From: Paraliomyxa sp041600735
GTDB lineage: Bacteria; Myxococcota_A; Polyangia; Nannocystales; Nannocystaceae
Length of the DNA stretch: 24,613 bases
Direction: 5' to 3'
Assembly: GCA_041600735.1 (NCBI GenBank)
Contig: JBFIJN010000067.1
Coordinates: 1-24,613 of the forward strand
Shown here: positions 6,018-16,329 of the stretch, in pieces
Position numbering within the stretch: position 1 is the first letter of the stretch
Layout: every line of letters starts with the position of its first letter
Made by a program: the position numbers and the translations under genes
Notes under the pieces: model-generated
What the model was told of the DNA's origin: nothing
Database searches by the model: none
What the model saw: only the letters and a program-made list of their open reading frames with translations

Positions 6018-6767
6018 ATGGTGGTGCCAACGCTCTTGCTTGCGTTGATGTCGAGTCACGAGCCCGCGTCGGCACACATGGTCGAACCCGCGTCAGCGCC
6101 CGAGTCGGCGCCTCAGCCCGCGGCAGAGCTGACGCCCGAGCCAGTCGCCGAGCACGACCCCGAGCCCGTATCTGCACCCGCACCCGCGCCCGAGCAACAG
6201 CCCGCTGCCCAGGCCGGGCTGGAGGCCTCGTCGAGCGCTTCGGGCGAGGCGTCGGAAGACCAGTGGACCGACGACGACGAATACAGTGCCCGTCGAGCTG
6301 CTGGCTTTCGCTATCGCGGCACGAGCCTGGGTTTCGGAGCGCGGTTCATGACGGTGTTCTACTGCGACAACGAGTATGGTTCGTGTGCAGTGTCGCCGTT
6401 CGTCGGCATCACCACAGAGGTCGGCGGCCGGCGGGTCAGGCTCCTCTTCGATCTCTATTCTGCTCCGGCCCCTCTCATCGACTACGACTACTTGATCTTC
6501 AACGTGCTCACGGCGAGCGTGGGAGTCGCTGCGGGTAACGAGAGCTATCGCGCATCTCTGCTCGCTGGGGGCGGCTACTTCTGGTACGGCGCCGAGCTGC
6601 GGGGTTTGTTCGCGCCGTGGCGCGGCAAGCACGGGGGACGCCATGGCATCGAGGTGGCCATCGGCTGGGGCACGTTCGTCGGCACCCTCACCGCCAGCTA
6701 CCGGTGGTTCCCGGCCAAGCTGAACCTCCGCGGCCAACGCAAGAAAGTGATGCAGCCACGAGCGTAG
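6018..6767 (+). CDS. Predicted envelope beta-rich protein with Pro/Ala/Glu linker
   Basis: 249 residues beginning with a short hydrophobic leader (MVVPTLLLALMSSHEPASA) that may be a signal peptide; GAGGA just upstream is close to the ATG. Residues 20-85 are low-complexity Pro/Ala/Glu/Ser. The rest is Gly- and aromatic-rich with alternating hydrophobic strands (LGFGARFMTVFY, GVAAGNESYRASLLAGGGYF, EVAIGWGTFVGTLTASYRWF), like a small outer-membrane barrel or autoaggregating surface protein. There are two Cys in the CDNEYGSCAV segment. No family is assigned. It converges with nitrobindin, with only 4 bp between stop codons. The 213 bp upstream (5805-6017) contain nothing recognisable. Confidence 0.65.
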   Translation: MVVPTLLLALMSSHEPASAHMVEPASAPESAPQPAAELTPEPVAEHDPEPVSAPAPAPEQQPAAQAGLEASSSASGEASEDQWTDDDEYSARRAAGFRYRGTSLGFGARFMTVFYCDNEYGSCAVSPFVGITTEVGGRRVRLLFDLYSAPAPLIDYDYLIFNVLTASVGVAAGNESYRASLLAGGGYFWYGAELRGLFAPWRGKHGGRHGIEVAIGWGTFVGTLTASYRWFPAKLNLRGQRKKVMQPRA

Positions 6768-6771
6768 GCCG

Positions 6772-7239
6772 TCACGCCGCCGGGTACAGCACCGACTGCA
6801 TGTGCGGGGTGAGCTCGGGCCAGCCCAGGTGCGTGGCCAGGTACAGCTGTTTGCGCAGCAGCTCGCCGTCGCGCGTCAACACGCGCCGGAACGCGATCAC
6901 CTGCAGGCGATCGTTGGTGAACGTGCGGCTGGTCAGGTCGAGCGTGAGCGGGTCGGTCAGCCCACCAGTACCGTGCTCGAGCCGACCCGACGACAGCGCC
7001 AGCGACAGCTCCAGCCCCGTGCCGTGGACCCGGATCACGCCGGCCTCGGTGTGCAGCGTGCCGCCGCTGTCGGCGTCCCAAGCGTGGTGCGTGAGCTGCA
7101 CGAAGGCGTCGGCGGGCGCGAGACGTCGCAGCTCGAGCGTCTCGTGGAACCGCACGGTCGATCCGCGCGGACACACGCCGGTCCCGGGCACGCGCGTGGC
7201 CCAGCGACCCAGGAACGGGGCGAGTGCGTCCAGCTGCAT
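6772..7239 (-). CDS. Nitrobindin / THAP4-like heme-binding FABP-fold protein
   Basis: 155 residues from ATG 7239. It follows the nitrobindin (DUF1794) layout: LAPFLGRWATR at the start (degenerate GxWxGxG), an ETLEL strand, THHAWDADSGGTLHTEAGVI matching the conserved 'H.E.G.iR' region, a LSSGRLEHGTG strand and a C-terminal LTPHMQSVLYP, whose His146 corresponds to the proximal heme ligand in the family. Family members bind ferric heme and handle nitric oxide or peroxynitrite. The second glycine of the N-terminal motif is replaced, so heme binding is likely but not certain. It lies 117 bp downstream of the metallo-beta-lactamase gene on the same strand. A truncated duplicate lies at 1695-1813. 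Confidence 0.8.
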   Translation of the reverse strand: MQLDALAPFLGRWATRVPGTGVCPRGSTVRFHETLELRRLAPADAFVQLTHHAWDADSGGTLHTEAGVIRVHGTGLELSLALSSGRLEHGTGGLTDPLTLDLTSRTFTNDRLQVIAFRRVLTRDGELLRKQLYLATHLGWPELTPHMQSVLYPAA

Positions 7240-7289
7240 GACGGCTCTTCTAGTGCGGCTCGGTACGCTCGGCAATGGGGGGCGGCCAG
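7121..7289. repeat. Partial duplication of nitrobindin 5' region, copy 2 (parent locus)
   Basis: Ungapped match to 1695-1863. It covers the first 39 codons of the intact nitrobindin gene and 50 bp upstream. It ends inside the gap before the metallo-beta-lactamase gene. Confidence 0.9.
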
Positions 7290-7356
7290 CTGCGACGTGC
7301 ACCGCGGCGATGCCCTCGCCGGGTATGCCGACCGCGCGACCCCGTCGAGCGACCCT

Positions 7357-8307
7357 TCACCGATCGCCCGCCGCTCGCGAGAGCGCGAGCGCCTGCGTGC
7401 TCCCCGGATGCTCGAGCACGACAACCGGCGGCGAGAGCTCGCCAAGCGCACGCATGAGCCCCTCATACCCACCCTCGTCGAAGTAGTCGGCAGGAGCGTC
7501 GGGCGCGGGCACGTGGATCGCGACGATGTGCTCGGGCCGCAGGGTGTCGACCAGCGCATGGATCCAGTCGTCGTACAGGTGCCAGTAGGGCACCATCACG
7601 ATGTCGACGGGGACGTCGCCGGGCGCGAGGGGCAGTGCGGTCAGCTCCTGCGGCGAGACCATCGTGTCGCCCACGTGAAGCACGCGGTGGCCGTCGACCG
7701 AGACGAGGAAGCCGAGGTTCTCCACCAGCGGCGCGCGATCGCGACCGTGGTGCATCGCGAAGGCCCGCACGATCACCGGTCCAATCCTGCGCTCGATGGG
7801 CTCGTCCTCGCTCGGCCGCAGGCCCTCCACGCGATCGCTCACCGCGGCGAAGCCCTCGGGATCCGCCTCGCGCATGCGCTCGCGCGCCTGAGCCGTGGTC
7901 ATCATGTGGAGCTCGGGCGCGCCGGCGAGCACGCGAAGGGCCGCGCGGGCCTCGAAGTGATCGGCGTGGTGATGGGTCGCGAGCACCAGCGAGACGCGGT
8001 CGAAGGGCGGCTCTCTGCGCTCGATCGACCCGCGGACCTCGGGCGTGGGCACCACGTACCCAGGCAAGCCCTCGGCCAGCACCGCATCGACGAGGATGTC
8101 GACGGTCTGGTTGCCCTCGCGCGGGAACTGCAACAGGACGCCCTCGTTGCCCACGTAGGTCAGCGAGAGCGCGGCGGGGGCCTCGGGCTCGGCGGCGGTA
8201 CTCGGGCTCACCTCGGTCGCGGGGACGCTCGACGGCGGGCCCGCACGGCGCTCACACGCACACGCCACGACCGCGAGGACACACAGCAACGACCGGAGCT
8301 CGAGCAT
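7357..8307 (-). CDS. Metallo-beta-lactamase-fold lipoprotein (UPF0173/UlaG-like hydrolase)
   Basis: 316 residues. Residues 1-20 form a lipoprotein signal with a VVAC lipobox (Cys16), followed by a low-complexity linker to about 45. The MBL fold begins with LTYVGNEGVLLQF and contains the zinc motif THHHADH (111-117), AMHHGRD around His187, HVGD with Asp214 as the bridging ligand, and a late AIHVPAPD with His265. This is the pattern of the UPF0173 / L-ascorbate-6-phosphate-lactonase-like branch rather than of true beta-lactamases. The substrate is unknown. Location is presumably the inner leaflet of the outer membrane or the periplasm. It is followed by nitrobindin on the same strand. Confidence 0.85.
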   Translation of the reverse strand: MLELRSLLCVLAVVACACERRAGPPSSVPATEVSPSTAAEPEAPAALSLTYVGNEGVLLQFPREGNQTVDILVDAVLAEGLPGYVVPTPEVRGSIERREPPFDRVSLVLATHHHADHFEARAALRVLAGAPELHMMTTAQARERMREADPEGFAAVSDRVEGLRPSEDEPIERRIGPVIVRAFAMHHGRDRAPLVENLGFLVSVDGHRVLHVGDTMVSPQELTALPLAPGDVPVDIVMVPYWHLYDDWIHALVDTLRPEHIVAIHVPAPDAPADYFDEGGYEGLMRALGELSPPVVVLEHPGSTQALALSRAAGDR

Positions 8308-8436
8308 GCGTGCCTACGATACCGGGGCGGATCGTCGGCGTCGACGGCCGCTCGCCTGCTCCGGCGAGCGTCGGATCGCGGGACCGCGAGGTCGCGGTGC
8401 GCTTCTCCTCCGCGGGCGTCGTGAGCGACGGCGCGG

Positions 8437-9057
8437 CTAGGTGATCTTCTCGCGCACCTGCGCCGCCCACGTCTTCAGCCCCATCATCGTGGAGTTGGCC
8501 ACCTCGGCCGACTCCGCGAGCTCCAGCATCACCACGCGCAGTCGCTCCTTGCCGCGCCGCAAGCGGGTGTAGACGGTGGGCTGGGGCACGCCGAGCAGCT
8601 CGGCGATGTCGGCCCCGCTGATGCTCTCGAAGTAGCTGAGCTCGAGCACGATCTGCTGGTCGAGCGGGATCCTGCGCAGCGCGCGGACCAGCAGCTTGCT
8701 CTCTTGCTCGAGCGAGACCAGCGAGTTGAGCGAGCGCGGGTGGGCCGCATCGCCCACGCAGATGTCGGCAAAGTCGTCGAGCTCGCGCCCTCGCTTGACG
8801 CCCTTGCGATAGTAGCGGCGCAGCATGTTCATCGCCGCGGCAAACAGGAACGAGCGAAACGCCGACCCGTCGCGCACGCGCTCCTTGCCCTGCGTGCAGG
8901 CGAGCAGCGTCTCGGAGATCAGGTCCGCCGCGTCCTCGGGGTTGCTCACCTTGTTGTGGAAGAAACGCGTGAGCAGCCCGAGGTAGCGGGCGACCAGCGC
9001 CTGACCGGCCGCGCCGTCCCCTGCTTGCCATGCGTCGAGCAGCTCCCAGTCTTCCAT
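8437..9057 (-). CDS. RNA polymerase sigma-70 family factor (ECF-like)
   Basis: 206 residues from ATG 9057. Region 2 is seen in ALVARYLGLLTRFFHNKV, DAADLISETLLAC and AFRSFLFAAAMNMLRRYYRK (residues 20-87). Region 4 is seen in ALRRIPLDQQIVLELSYFE and the helix-turn-helix GADIAELLGVPQPTVYTRLR (148-167). The linker has no region 3, as in group IV factors. The C-terminal extension of about 30 residues is short and unassigned. No anti-sigma gene is adjacent. The divergent Ser/Thr kinase gene 156 bp away, a common arrangement in myxobacteria, suggests that phosphorylation may control or follow its activity (inference). The frame stays open upstream of this ATG into the kinase gene but has no natural coding character there. 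Confidence 0.92.
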   Translation of the reverse strand: MEDWELLDAWQAGDGAAGQALVARYLGLLTRFFHNKVSNPEDAADLISETLLACTQGKERVRDGSAFRSFLFAAAMNMLRRYYRKGVKRGRELDDFADICVGDAAHPRSLNSLVSLEQESKLLVRALRRIPLDQQIVLELSYFESISGADIAELLGVPQPTVYTRLRRGKERLRVVMLELAESAEVANSTMMGLKTWAAQVREKIT

Positions 9058-9213
9058 GCACTCCAACGCTAACCCAGTCGACGCGGGGACGGGGAGCAAA
9101 GCGCGGAGTCCTGCGGGCATGGCGACCCGTCCGCGAGACGACCTCGAAGCGTCTGCGGGCAGCGATCTCCCAGGCTGGTCGGTGTCGGGGTAGCATCGGC
9201 CACGGAGCGACCT
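9058..9213. promoter_or_regulatory. Shared divergent control region, sigma factor / kinase
   Basis: 156 bp between the start codons of the sigma factor (minus strand) and the kinase (plus strand), with no open gene. Both promoters must lie here if the genes are not read from upstream. I see no convincing consensus -35/-10 pair or long palindrome, so no exact site is given. GGAGCG precedes the kinase GTG. Confidence 0.5.
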
Positions 9214-12096
<2,883 letters not shown>

Positions 12097-12118
12097 CGCG
12101 GCTGGTAGGCTCCGCGCG

Positions 12119-12757
12119 ATGCACCGGCTTGGTCCAGCCCTGTTCCTCTCCACGCTGCTCTCGTGCGCCGCCCAGGGCAACGGTCGACCCTCGACGGTCG
12201 AGGCCGCTGCGGCCGGCTCGGTACTCCCGCGCCTGAACCAGGCGTGCGCGGGGACCGAGCTCGACCTCGGCTGGATGGCCGAGGACCCCTCACGGTGCCA
12301 GGGCCCGCTCGACAGCTTCCTGCCCCCCGATCCTCGCTTGGTCGAGAGTCTCGAGCCCGCTCGGATTCAGCTCGGCCCCGATGCCAGCGCCGAGGTCGAC
12401 TACGTCGTCCGCAACCCCACCGACGAGCCCTCGACCTTCGACATCCCCGCGCTGGCGTGCATCGCCGACCTCGAGCTGTGGGTGGTCGACGCGAGCGGCG
12501 AGCGACTGAAACGAGACTGCGTGGCCGGCGGGTCGTGCTCGATGCCCAATGCTCGCGTGACCCTCGACCCCGGCGGTGACGCACGCTTTCGACTCGTGGT
12601 TCGTGCGGTGAGTCAGTCGCAGTACTGGGCCGAGGACGACTCCTGTGCCCTGCACCCCCCGGCCCCGCTGCCGGCGGGAGACTATGCGCTGGAGCTCGAC
12701 CGCGGGGTGCTCGACTACGAGAGCGAGCTTCGCGGCTCGCTGACCGTCGTCGAGTGA
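12119..12757 (+). CDS. Lipoprotein with Ig-like (BsuPI-like) domain
   Basis: 212 residues from ATG 12119. A lipoprotein signal ends at LLSC (Cys16). Residues about 75-205 have the alternating strands of an Ig-like domain: a VDYVVRNPTDEPSTFDI strand pair, LELWVVDASGERL, TLDPGGDARFRLVVRA and LPAGDYALEL. This is the order seen in BsuPI-type domains, where a Pro-Gly turn precedes the 'pG.Y.l' strand. It contains paired cysteines (for example CVAGGSC) that could form disulfides. It starts 22 bp after the kinase stop and is probably co-transcribed, so it may present a ligand to the TPR domain (speculative). Confidence 0.7.
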   Translation: MHRLGPALFLSTLLSCAAQGNGRPSTVEAAAAGSVLPRLNQACAGTELDLGWMAEDPSRCQGPLDSFLPPDPRLVESLEPARIQLGPDASAEVDYVVRNPTDEPSTFDIPALACIADLELWVVDASGERLKRDCVAGGSCSMPNARVTLDPGGDARFRLVVRAVSQSQYWAEDDSCALHPPAPLPAGDYALELDRGVLDYESELRGSLTVVE

Positions 12758-12853
12758 GACCCTCGGATCGGAGGTGACGAGCGCTGGCCCAATGTGGCCA
12801 AGTACGATGGCGCTTTGGTGACCATATGACCATTGTGGCAATCACTGCCTTGA

Positions 12854-12897
12854 CTAGCCCGGTGACTGAGGCCAAACCTCCATCAGCGCCGGGCTAG
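12854..12897. terminator. Long hairpin, candidate terminator or cis-element
   Basis: CTAGCCCGG (12854-12862) is perfectly complementary to CCGGGCTAG (12889-12897). Inside it TGA/TCA and GAGG (12868-12871)/CCTC (12877-12880) can also pair around a CCAAA loop, giving a long interrupted stem. It lies 97 bp after the lipoprotein stop. There is no T-run, so a classical intrinsic terminator is uncertain. Just upstream are two copies of TGACCA, 8 bp apart (12818-12831), and two similar A(A/T)TGTGGC words (12791, 12832), which could be protein-binding sites. Confidence 0.45.
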
Positions 12898-13027
12898 CCG
12901 CGAGTGCTCTCGCCTCCTGCGAGGACCGACCGGGCCATCGCTACACCTGCCCGACCGGGCCAGCGATCCGTCACGTCGAGCGCTCGGAATCCACGGATTT
13001 CGAGCCGCCCGCCCACCCAAGGACCTC

Positions 13028-14449
13028 ATGTCGAAGATCTTCCATCCCACCCTCGCGCTCCTGCTCTCCTTGTCCGCGTGCTCCGAGGACCCCTCCCCCG
13101 CGGTCGAGACCGACGCCACCGATGCGTCGACGAGTGGGACCACCGACACCCCGCAGACGGAGGAATCGACCACGACCGACGCTCCACCGCCGGCCGATGA
13201 GACCGCCGCCACGGCCGTGTGTGGCGATGGCCAGGTGGAGGGCGACGAGCAGTGTGACGATGGCATCAACGATGGCGCGTATGGAGGCTGTCTCGAGGAC
13301 TGCTCCGCGCCGGCCGGCCGCTGCGGCGATGGAGTGCTGCAGGCCGAGGCGAACGAGGCCTGCGACAATGGTGACGGCAATGGCTCGACCTCGTGCAATG
13401 CGTGGTGTCAGGTGTCGGGAACGCAGCTGGGGGGCGTCGCCCTCGCGGAGCCCTCACTCGACATCGTTCCGGTGGTCGCGACCGAGAAGGCGATCTTCGT
13501 CGGTCACGATGACGGCAGGAAGCTCTGGAGAGTGCGAGATCGCGGCGACCACCTGACCTCGGAGAGCCCCGTCGAGTTCGCGGCGCCCTGGCAAGCCCGC
13601 GCACTCGCTGATCTGGGTGATGGCCGAATCGCGGTCGCGGGCGGAGACCCCGGAGACCACGACCTGCGTGTGATCGGCATCGACCCCTTCGCCGGCGTGA
13701 GCCCCAGCTGGGCCTACGGCAACTCCCAGGGCAGCGTGGGCGGGATCTCCGGCTTCCTGATGCTCGACGAAGAGCTGTGGATGCTCGGAGACCGCAGCGT
13801 CACCGGAGGACATCAACGGTGGGTCCACCGCATCGACCCCTACGCCAAGACGTGGAAGCCCCCGGTGATGACGCAGTGGAACGGCAGCGAGAGCCGGCTG
13901 CGACCGCACGCCATCGTCCATCCGGAGACCGGCCTCATCGTCGTGTTCCAAGCGAAGACCGGCCTGGGCAGCGGAATGCGAATTTCCGTGCTCGACCCCG
14001 CTTCCGGCGAGGAGCTCTCCAGCAAGCAAGAGCCCGATCTCGACAATCCCGGTCCAGTCTGCCTGCGTCCCAATGGCGAGCTCGCGGTCATTGCTCGGCC
14101 CGACAGCGGACAGTGGTACCAGCAGATGGTCGGCTTCCGGCTCGACCAGAGCGGTGAGGTGTACCGCGGCCCGAGCCAGGGCCTCGACCTCGGCCCCGGC
14201 GGCACGGCCATCTACGCCTGCGTGTCCCTTCCCGACGCCAACTTGCTCGTCGGGTTGGTAGGCGGTGACGCGCTGGTGATACTCATCGAGGACCTCCTCA
14301 GCCCTGCCCAGTCCGTGGCGTGGCATCACATCGGCGTCCAGATCGGACTCGACGCCAAGGACCGCGCGATCGGAGCCGCCTATCGCGATGGCCGCTTCTA
14401 CGTCGCGCTGGGGGGGCAAGCGGCCGGGCTGGCCGCGTTCGCCCGCTAG
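13028..14449 (+). CDS. Lipoprotein with myxobacterial Cys-rich repeats and propeller-like domain
   Basis: 473 residues with AAGGA before ATG 13028. The lipobox is LSAC (Cys18), followed by a Ser/Thr/Asp-rich linker to about residue 62. Residues 63-125 carry two DUF4215-type units: CGDGQVEGDEQCDDG with GGCLEDC, and CGDGVLQAEANEACDNG with SCNAWC. These repeats are typical of secreted proteins of myxobacteria. The rest is beta-rich with recurrent 'd.ri.v.g' and 'l.vldp.sG' patterns (ALADLGDGRIAVAGG, ISVLDPASGEEL), like a beta-propeller or quinoprotein-like fold. No enzymatic residues are seen. Function unknown; surface-exposed role inferred. Confidence 0.85.
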   Translation: MSKIFHPTLALLLSLSACSEDPSPAVETDATDASTSGTTDTPQTEESTTTDAPPPADETAATAVCGDGQVEGDEQCDDGINDGAYGGCLEDCSAPAGRCGDGVLQAEANEACDNGDGNGSTSCNAWCQVSGTQLGGVALAEPSLDIVPVVATEKAIFVGHDDGRKLWRVRDRGDHLTSESPVEFAAPWQARALADLGDGRIAVAGGDPGDHDLRVIGIDPFAGVSPSWAYGNSQGSVGGISGFLMLDEELWMLGDRSVTGGHQRWVHRIDPYAKTWKPPVMTQWNGSESRLRPHAIVHPETGLIVVFQAKTGLGSGMRISVLDPASGEELSSKQEPDLDNPGPVCLRPNGELAVIARPDSGQWYQQMVGFRLDQSGEVYRGPSQGLDLGPGGTAIYACVSLPDANLLVGLVGGDALVILIEDLLSPAQSVAWHHIGVQIGLDAKDRAIGAAYRDGRFYVALGGQAAGLAAFAR

Positions 14450-14451
14450 CC

Positions 14452-14466
14452 CGAGGCGGAGCCTCG
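14452..14466. terminator. Short GC hairpin between convergent genes
   Basis: CGAGGC (14452-14457) and GCCTCG (14461-14466) form a 6-bp stem with a GGA loop directly after the stop of the plus-strand lipoprotein gene and before the convergent glycine-rich gene. It lacks a T-tract, so the terminator call is tentative. Confidence 0.3.
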
Positions 14467-14507
14467 AGGGAGACGTCGGCTCGACGCTCCCCGAGGTCCC
14501 TTGCGCC

Positions 14508-16292
14508 TCAGTACTGCCGCTCGCTCGCGACCACGCCCGCGCATCCGCTCGGCCCATCCGGCGCATCTACGGCCAGCGCATCCCCGCGGGTCCCCCCCTG
14601 CCCTCCCACTCCGGGCGTGCCGGCGGATCCGCCCAGGAACGACACGTTGCCGGTGATCACCGACGCGGTCCCCACCGAGGCAATCCCGATCGCCGGGCCA
14701 CCACACCCGCCCGGCGCACCGCCACCTCCACCCGCGCCGCCGCCCGCGGCCCCGGCGGCCCCGGGCTCGGGCTCCTCGCCACAGTTGCTGCACCCGCACG
14801 GCGGCGCGCCTGCGCCAAACGTTCCACCTTGCCCGCCGTCGCCTCCGTCGCCTCCGGCCCCGCCGGCGCCACCGCTGCCGAGGAACACGGTGCTGTTGGT
14901 CACTTCGATCACCGCATCGATGACCACCATCGCGAACGAGCCACCGCCGGCCCCGGCCGCGTGACCGCCCTCGCCTGCACACCCGCCAGCCCCTCCGCCT
15001 CCGCCTCCGCCGCTGCACGGCTCCTCGCTCGGCGCGACGTCGCAGCCCCCGGGATCGCTGTCGTAGCCGCCCGCGCCGCCACCACCACCGCCGCCGCCAT
15101 TGAGCCCGCGGATCCCATCGGTACCGAGCGCAGCCACCCAGAAGCCATCGAGGCTGAACTCGCCGTCGGCATCGGTCCCCGAGCTACCCGCCAAGCCGTT
15201 GAGCCCTACGCCGCCCGGGAGTCCCACCAGCCCCGGCGTGGCGCCATCGAAGCAGCCCCCGCAGTTGCCGCTGCCCGCGAAGCCGCCCGCTCCGACGGGC
15301 GTCGGATCACCGCCGGCCGATCCGGCTTGGCCGTTGAGCGAGGGGCACACGTCGCCGTGGCCTCCGTTGCCGCCGAACGCCCCGCACACGGAGCCTCCAC
15401 CCAGGCCGCCCTGCCCCTGATCGGCGGCCACGCCATTGCCTCCATTGGCGCCGTTGGGGCCGTCGGTGCCGTCGGTGCCGGCTCCCGCCGCCCCGGCCAC
15501 CACGAGCACGTGGTCGAGGTGCAGCAGCCCGTCGACCACGTCGCGCACCCACACCGCATACGTGCTCTGCCCGCCGCCGACCTGGTTGGCCCCGACGATC
15601 GTGATGCCATCGATCTCCGTGAGCCGATCGATGTCGTTGGCGATGAGCGCCCGCGCCTCGGTGCCTCGGAGGGTCACCTCGTTGTTCGCCACCACCCGCG
15701 ACCACGAGCTCGCGTCGTAGCCCCCGTAGAGGCTGGTGCCGTTGCCGATCGTCACCGTGCCCACGTACACGCCCTCGGCGATCAGCACCGGGCGGGGCGG
15801 GTCGAAGGTCTGCGAGATCTCGATGCCCCGCGCGATCGTGGCGACGGGGGAGTCGGTGCTCAGCCCATCGTCGAGGTCGTCACCCCCGAGGATGCTGACG
15901 AACACCGAGCAGAACGCGAGACCGTCGATCCCGTCGCCGTTCTCGTCGAAGCCGGCGACGTCGGGCTCGTCGATGCCCTCGCAGCCGCAGCGCGGATCCT
16001 CGGGACCACACGAGGGTGTGCCCGTGGTGGAATCGCCGCCAGAGCTGCTGTCGGTGCTCTCGCTGCCGCTCGCGCTCGTCTCATCGGCGACCGCGGTGGT
16101 CGAGGTGACCGCGGGGCCGCTCGTGCTCGTCGTGTCGGCGCCGTCGCTCGAGGCCACGCTGGTGCTGGCGGCGGTCGTGGTCGTGCTCGCGACCTCGCCG
16201 GGCGCATCGTCGGTGCACGCGGCCACGGCCAGCAGCACGCACGAGCCGATCAAGCGAGAAGCGAGCGCACCATGAACCCGAGACGACGGCAT
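14508..16292 (-). CDS. Glycine-rich (PGRS-like) lipoprotein with DUF1565-like domain
   Basis: 594 residues from ATG 16292, chosen because a lipoprotein signal follows directly (LLAVAAC, Cys26). Residues 30-95 are almost only Thr/Ser/Ala/Asp. Then comes CGPEDPRCGCEG, an FDENGDGIDGL acidic loop and a DUF1565-like start (DDGLSTDSPVATIARGIEIS, then GVYVGTVTIGNGTSLYGGYD) typical of parallel beta-helix surface proteins. From about 260 the chain is Gly/Ala-rich with GGxGG and GAAGxxGxDG runs interrupted by Cys pairs (CGGC, CGCSNC). This superficially resembles mycobacterial PE_PGRS proteins but is unrelated in its N-terminus. Probably a surface or matrix protein. It is the last gene of a three-gene minus-strand run, 37 bp after the deiminase gene. 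Confidence 0.85.
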   Translation of the reverse strand: MPSSRVHGALASRLIGSCVLLAVAACTDDAPGEVASTTTTAASTSVASSDGADTTSTSGPAVTSTTAVADETSASGSESTDSSSGGDSTTGTPSCGPEDPRCGCEGIDEPDVAGFDENGDGIDGLAFCSVFVSILGGDDLDDGLSTDSPVATIARGIEISQTFDPPRPVLIAEGVYVGTVTIGNGTSLYGGYDASSWSRVVANNEVTLRGTEARALIANDIDRLTEIDGITIVGANQVGGGQSTYAVWVRDVVDGLLHLDHVLVVAGAAGAGTDGTDGPNGANGGNGVAADQGQGGLGGGSVCGAFGGNGGHGDVCPSLNGQAGSAGGDPTPVGAGGFAGSGNCGGCFDGATPGLVGLPGGVGLNGLAGSSGTDADGEFSLDGFWVAALGTDGIRGLNGGGGGGGGAGGYDSDPGGCDVAPSEEPCSGGGGGGGAGGCAGEGGHAAGAGGGSFAMVVIDAVIEVTNSTVFLGSGGAGGAGGDGGDGGQGGTFGAGAPPCGCSNCGEEPEPGAAGAAGGGAGGGGGAPGGCGGPAIGIASVGTASVITGNVSFLGGSAGTPGVGGQGGTRGDALAVDAPDGPSGCAGVVASERQY

Positions 16293-16329
16293 CTCGTCGT
16301 CATAACCGCGCGCACGGGGGCTGACAAGC

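Noticed and set aside
5033..6538. 501-codon plus-strand frame
   Set aside because: It overlaps three better-supported features in other frames and has low-complexity Arg/Ala-rich translation with no motif.
6802..8424. 540-codon plus-strand frame over nitrobindin and the metallo-beta-lactamase gene
   Set aside because: It is antisense to two genes with clear family motifs.
8308..8436. Possible small gene between the metallo-beta-lactamase and sigma-factor genes
   Set aside because: Only short frames without ribosome-binding sites or coding bias are present.
12835..12850. Sigma-54 promoter (TGGCA...TGCC)
   Set aside because: GG and GC are separated by 8 rather than 10 bases, and no gene begins at a suitable distance.
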